Assembly: GCA_964513975.1 (NCBI GenBank)
Contig: CAZEON010000068.1
Span: 1 to 5,231, forward strand
Source of the DNA: CAZVBV01 sp964513975
GTDB taxonomy: Bacteria; Patescibacteriota; Gracilibacteria; UBA4473
Length of the DNA stretch: 5,231 nucleotides
Direction of reading: 5' to 3'
Shown here piece after piece: positions 4,401 through 5,231 of the stretch. The stretch's first letter is position 1; every line of letters begins with the position of its first letter. A program made the translations under genes and the position numbers. Below the pieces are notes generated by a model. It did not search any database and had not been told where the DNA came from. It saw only the letters and a program-made list of their open reading frames with translations.

Positions 4401-5231
4401 GAACCACTCCTTCTCCAGGATCCTTCGATATTCCACGGAATATGAACTTAACGGTTGAATTCTCGGAACCAATGGATTCTACTTCAATCAATTCAACGAA
4501 TATAAAACTTGTCCCAATTATAGATGAAGCCAGCTGGGCAACAGGAGATGCAATACCAACAACGGTAACCCTTGATCAAGCAACACAACGAATTGCCACT
4601 ATTAATCCCTCAAGCACACTCGGTCTTAATACTGAAAATAACGGACGATATATCGTTCGAGTGATGGGCGCTGTCAAAAGCTCCATGGGAATCTGGATGC
4701 TCGATCCATCAAGTTGTGAAGGAGTTAATCCTGATACTTGTTTATCAGCAATAACGACGTATGAATCAGATTTTCAAGTATTCTCAGGAGCTGAGGATGA
4801 GACCGCTCCAACCGTACAAGAAACTTATCCTCAAGACGGCGATACTAGTATCGATGTTGGATTGCCATTTATCGATATCGGATTTAGTGAAGGAATGACC
4901 TCGAGCACTATTACCGCTCAAAATATAACACTTGCCGCCGGATCAACCGCTATATCGGGAAGTGTAAAATATGATGCCATGAGTAAGATGGCAAAATTTA
5001 TGCCAAATAATGCGCTCAGTGCGAACACACAATACACACTGACGGTTGGAACAGGCGCAAAAGATTCTGTTGGAATCGGACTAAATGCTGCTTTTTCAAC
5101 AAGCTTTACTACTGGATCTTCTGACACTGTGTCGCCTGAAGTGATGTACGCCAACGGAGATGATTACTCTCTGGCAATTAGTTTCTCTGAACAAATGAAT
5201 GCCGCCCCTCAAACAGAAACCACTCGATGGG
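1403..5231 (+). CDS. Giant multidomain surface protein (lamin-tail, FnIII/Ig, Big_5 modules), main part, 3' end outside window
   Basis: The frame is open from just after the TAG to the window edge; ATG 1403 is its first Met. Counted from ATG 956 it covers residues 148-1425. Order of domains: end of the N-terminal beta region (148-238), lamin-tail 1 (245-432), lamin-tail 2 (452-616), FnIII-like (621-750), Ig-like (758-865), carboxypeptidase-regulatory-like (896-976), and Big_5-like repeats (about 988-1117, 1149-1278, 1279-1387, 1388-end). These are extracellular binding or structural modules with no catalytic motif, so a cell-surface adhesin or scaffold role is likely. Without residues 1-146 it has no signal peptide, and no Shine-Dalgarno sequence precedes ATG 1403, so independent translation would strand it in the cytoplasm. 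Possible disulfide pairs are Cys814/824, Cys1013/1062 and Cys1254/1262. Methionine is unusually frequent (about 63 in 1,424 residues by hand count). The anchor is outside the window. Confidence 0.85.
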   Translation, partial: MVAGTNGMMDSWQLTFSGIGEVISTSSTAMTTLFVVGKAHILNPDTIHSFMLRIPENGIQTTGGEIGNFPSDWDMMFPPTWLGPVGSGGGMMGSPLVISEIQTKGGGETPSETDEFIELYSRDGEPIDMSGAEFTIAYALADTASGVDLSLKSNWDNIFNITTGTIPGNGFYLIAPTTYDGAPDENATLSAFSLPEAGGFVGLFQGTETPQLVDMVAYGTATASLAEGEQSAPAPATNGSIERKAFPDSTTSKMIGTGIHAGMGNGEDSQNNGMDFVLRAVSGPQAIASTAEQMGGMGIGSPLLINEVFYNTSTGLGWIEIFNQSPGAVDLAENANWSIVSNGKTYTFPDSSTLAAGAYGIVYWNKAGTNVLTSTFYSSATVNTDIASFGGEVVLKNGGGTIVDYVQYGGVGFANEAGANSAGEWMTGDKVPTTLYGNSMGRRMNDPDYNGSGDWQSYSSPTPLTPNMGGDATVPEAVSSVILSDTDAVANSGINGDDIHVVWTPSTTIDPTFDKYKIYILPATTVFEDSVHTPVDTIAGGQYQYSGATPLTTYTYSGAPFITSDSAGTTLAEDSYKAYVMAVDFAGNKSGYSTSSAVTLEAEAYVAGDDTQKPFIMHMGVWNAKAGVAMNLIARAVDDLALAASNPVQLVYKIGSGDWQAAVNCTAIDAGFYNCVIPSQVATTQVSYYLKATDTKTTTPNVAFFSASPTSDMTAGNTATVEAVVKTTPFVINVLAAAGNYDDTDEVADLSGVVFKPDGTAFADGAWPKVFIEGTAAGRITPTNATGAFSFADNTLLAGPQNVVVFKDGYMDMMMNVFKGDNVNVYMNEGSMNMTEGGDKPFVTWTAPGMGMMGAPLNIYSSGCTGGMGAAPIIIGFDKPMNANTINDQDASNAGSNIYLTTNGQDRVAGKVCYRSENNEAMFYSTTDADSLTAGMFYNIVVTQGVTDTDGNPIFGDGQGGGFTSGFTTMMDNTDMWGVGGVDFTTFGDGGMMMPPYVMGTTPSPGSFDIPRNMNLTVEFSEPMDSTSINSTNIKLVPIIDEASWATGDAIPTTVTLDQATQRIATINPSSTLGLNTENNGRYIVRVMGAVKSSMGIWMLDPSSCEGVNPDTCLSAITTYESDFQVFSGAEDETAPTVQETYPQDGDTSIDVGLPFIDIGFSEGMTSSTITAQNITLAAGSTAISGSVKYDAMSKMAKFMPNNALSANTQYTLTVGTGAKDSVGIGLNAAFSTSFTTGSSDTVSPEVMYANGDDYSLAISFSEQMNAAPQTETTRW
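1688..2251 (+). other. Lamin-tail domain 1 (residues 245-432)
   Basis: The entry strand LVISEIQ is followed by DEFIELYSRDGEPIDMSG, the usual lamin-tail pattern of 'I-x-E-I ... D-E-F/Y-I/V-E-L-Y-N ... D-L/M-S-G'. The domain then continues through IPGNGFYLIAP, LVDMVAYG, a SIERK strand and the closing DFVLR segment. Bacterial lamin-tail domains occur in secreted proteins next to nucleases, phosphatases or Ig-like modules and are thought to bind or display partners. Confidence 0.75.
2309..2803 (+). other. Lamin-tail domain 2 (residues 452-616)
   Basis: LLINEVFYN, GWIEIFNQSPGAVDLAE, LAAGAYGIVYWN, IVDYVQYGG and SMGRRMNDPDYNGSGDWQ follow the lamin-tail order of strands. The closing PTPLTPN matches the common 'P-T-P-G-x-x-N' end of this family. 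It is a diverged second copy, not a recent duplication: the DNA of the two domains shows no long shared stretches. Confidence 0.75.
2816..3205 (+). other. Fibronectin-III-like domain (residues 621-750)
   Basis: The segment has IHVVWTPS, FDKYKIYIL, and YKAYVMAVDFAGNKSGYS ahead of a final VTLE strand. The W-x-P, Y-x-I-Y and Y-x-A-x-V-x-D-x-A-G-N-x-S signals are typical of FnIII modules in bacterial surface proteins. An inserted region (about 660-710) makes it longer than a usual 90-residue FnIII domain. Confidence 0.6.
3227..3550 (+). other. Ig-like domain with a likely disulfide (residues 758-865)
   Basis: KPFIMHMGV, AMNLIARAVDDLAL, VQLVYKIGSGDWQA, FYNCVIPS and VSYYLKATDT are alternating beta strands in the order seen in Ig-like modules that follow FnIII domains in large exported proteins. 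Cys814 and Cys824 flank a turn and could form a disulfide after export. The family name is not certain. Confidence 0.5.
3641..3883 (+). other. Carboxypeptidase-regulatory-like beta domain (residues 896-976)
   Basis: LSGVVFKPDGTAFADGAWPKVFIEG, then TNATGAFSFADNTLLAGPQNVVVFKDGY, follows the pattern G-x-V-x-x-x-D-G-x-x ... T-x-x-x-G-x-F-x-F ... G-x-x-x-V-x-x-x-x-x-G-Y of carboxypeptidase regulatory-like domains. Such domains are prealbumin-like folds used as spacers or binding units in exported proteins. It runs into a Met-rich strand region (960-983). Confidence 0.55.
3917..5231 (+). other. Tandem SbsA/Big_5-like Ig domains, at least four (residues 988-1425+)
   Basis: Four copies of the Big_5 hallmark F-[S/D]-[E/K]-x-M are visible: FDKPMN (Phe1026), FSEPMD (Phe1169), FSEGMT (Phe1310) and FSEQMN (Phe1410). 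Complete copies also carry an N-I-x-L strand and a Y-x-[L/I/V]-x-V strand near their ends. Copy 3 (about 1279-1387) is the cleanest, from APTVQETYPQDG to STSFTTG. Copies 1 and 2 carry insertions, each with a Cys pair, and copy 4 is cut by the window edge. Such repeats form rod-like stalks in S-layer and surface proteins. Confidence 0.75.

Noticed and set aside
956..5231. Alternative genetic code with TGA as glycine
   Set aside because: No in-frame TGA occurs in over 1,500 codons here, although glycine codons are very common.

Overview
The window looks like bacterial chromosome from an uncultivated lineage, probably a Candidate Phyla Radiation group such as Peregrinibacteria/Gracilibacteria. 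That placement is an inference. It rests on a very large secreted protein built from lamin-tail, FnIII/Ig-like and SbsA-like (Big_5) modules, heavy use of GGA for glycine, starts without Shine-Dalgarno sequences, and an intergenic repeat of the 'GTCATTGYGAGGAGCGAAG' type. No marker gene is present to confirm it. Neither coding region contains an in-frame TGA, so nothing suggests the UGA-to-glycine code of Gracilibacteria/Absconditabacteria.

Layout, all on the + strand. Positions 1-45 may be the tail of an upstream gene and also hold a strong hairpin (1-30). Positions 77-445 encode a 122-residue charged protein of unknown function. Positions 446-955 are non-coding: a 162-bp element with perfect 13-bp inverted ends (492-653), then an AT-rich promoter-like stretch ending in a polypyrimidine tract next to the following start. 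From 956 to the window end one reading frame encodes a giant exported protein. It has a signal peptide, an N-terminal beta-rich region with an EF-hand-like Asp loop, two lamin-tail domains, an FnIII-like and an Ig-like domain, a carboxypeptidase-regulatory-like domain, and at least four Big_5-like domains. It continues beyond the window.

The most notable point is a single in-frame amber codon (TAG, 1394-1396) at codon 147. It separates the signal peptide and first domain from at least 1,278 further open codons in the same frame. Protein character is continuous across it, and the downstream part has no export signal of its own, so the two pieces are best read as one gene. The TAG is then a sequencing error, a recent nonsense mutation or phase-type switch, or a readthrough/recoding site. 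A second peculiarity is that Gly-Met-rich linkers of the form G-M-x-G-[S/A]-P-L precede several domains.

The two genes show no sign of working together: they are 510 bp apart, differ in base composition and probably have separate promoters.
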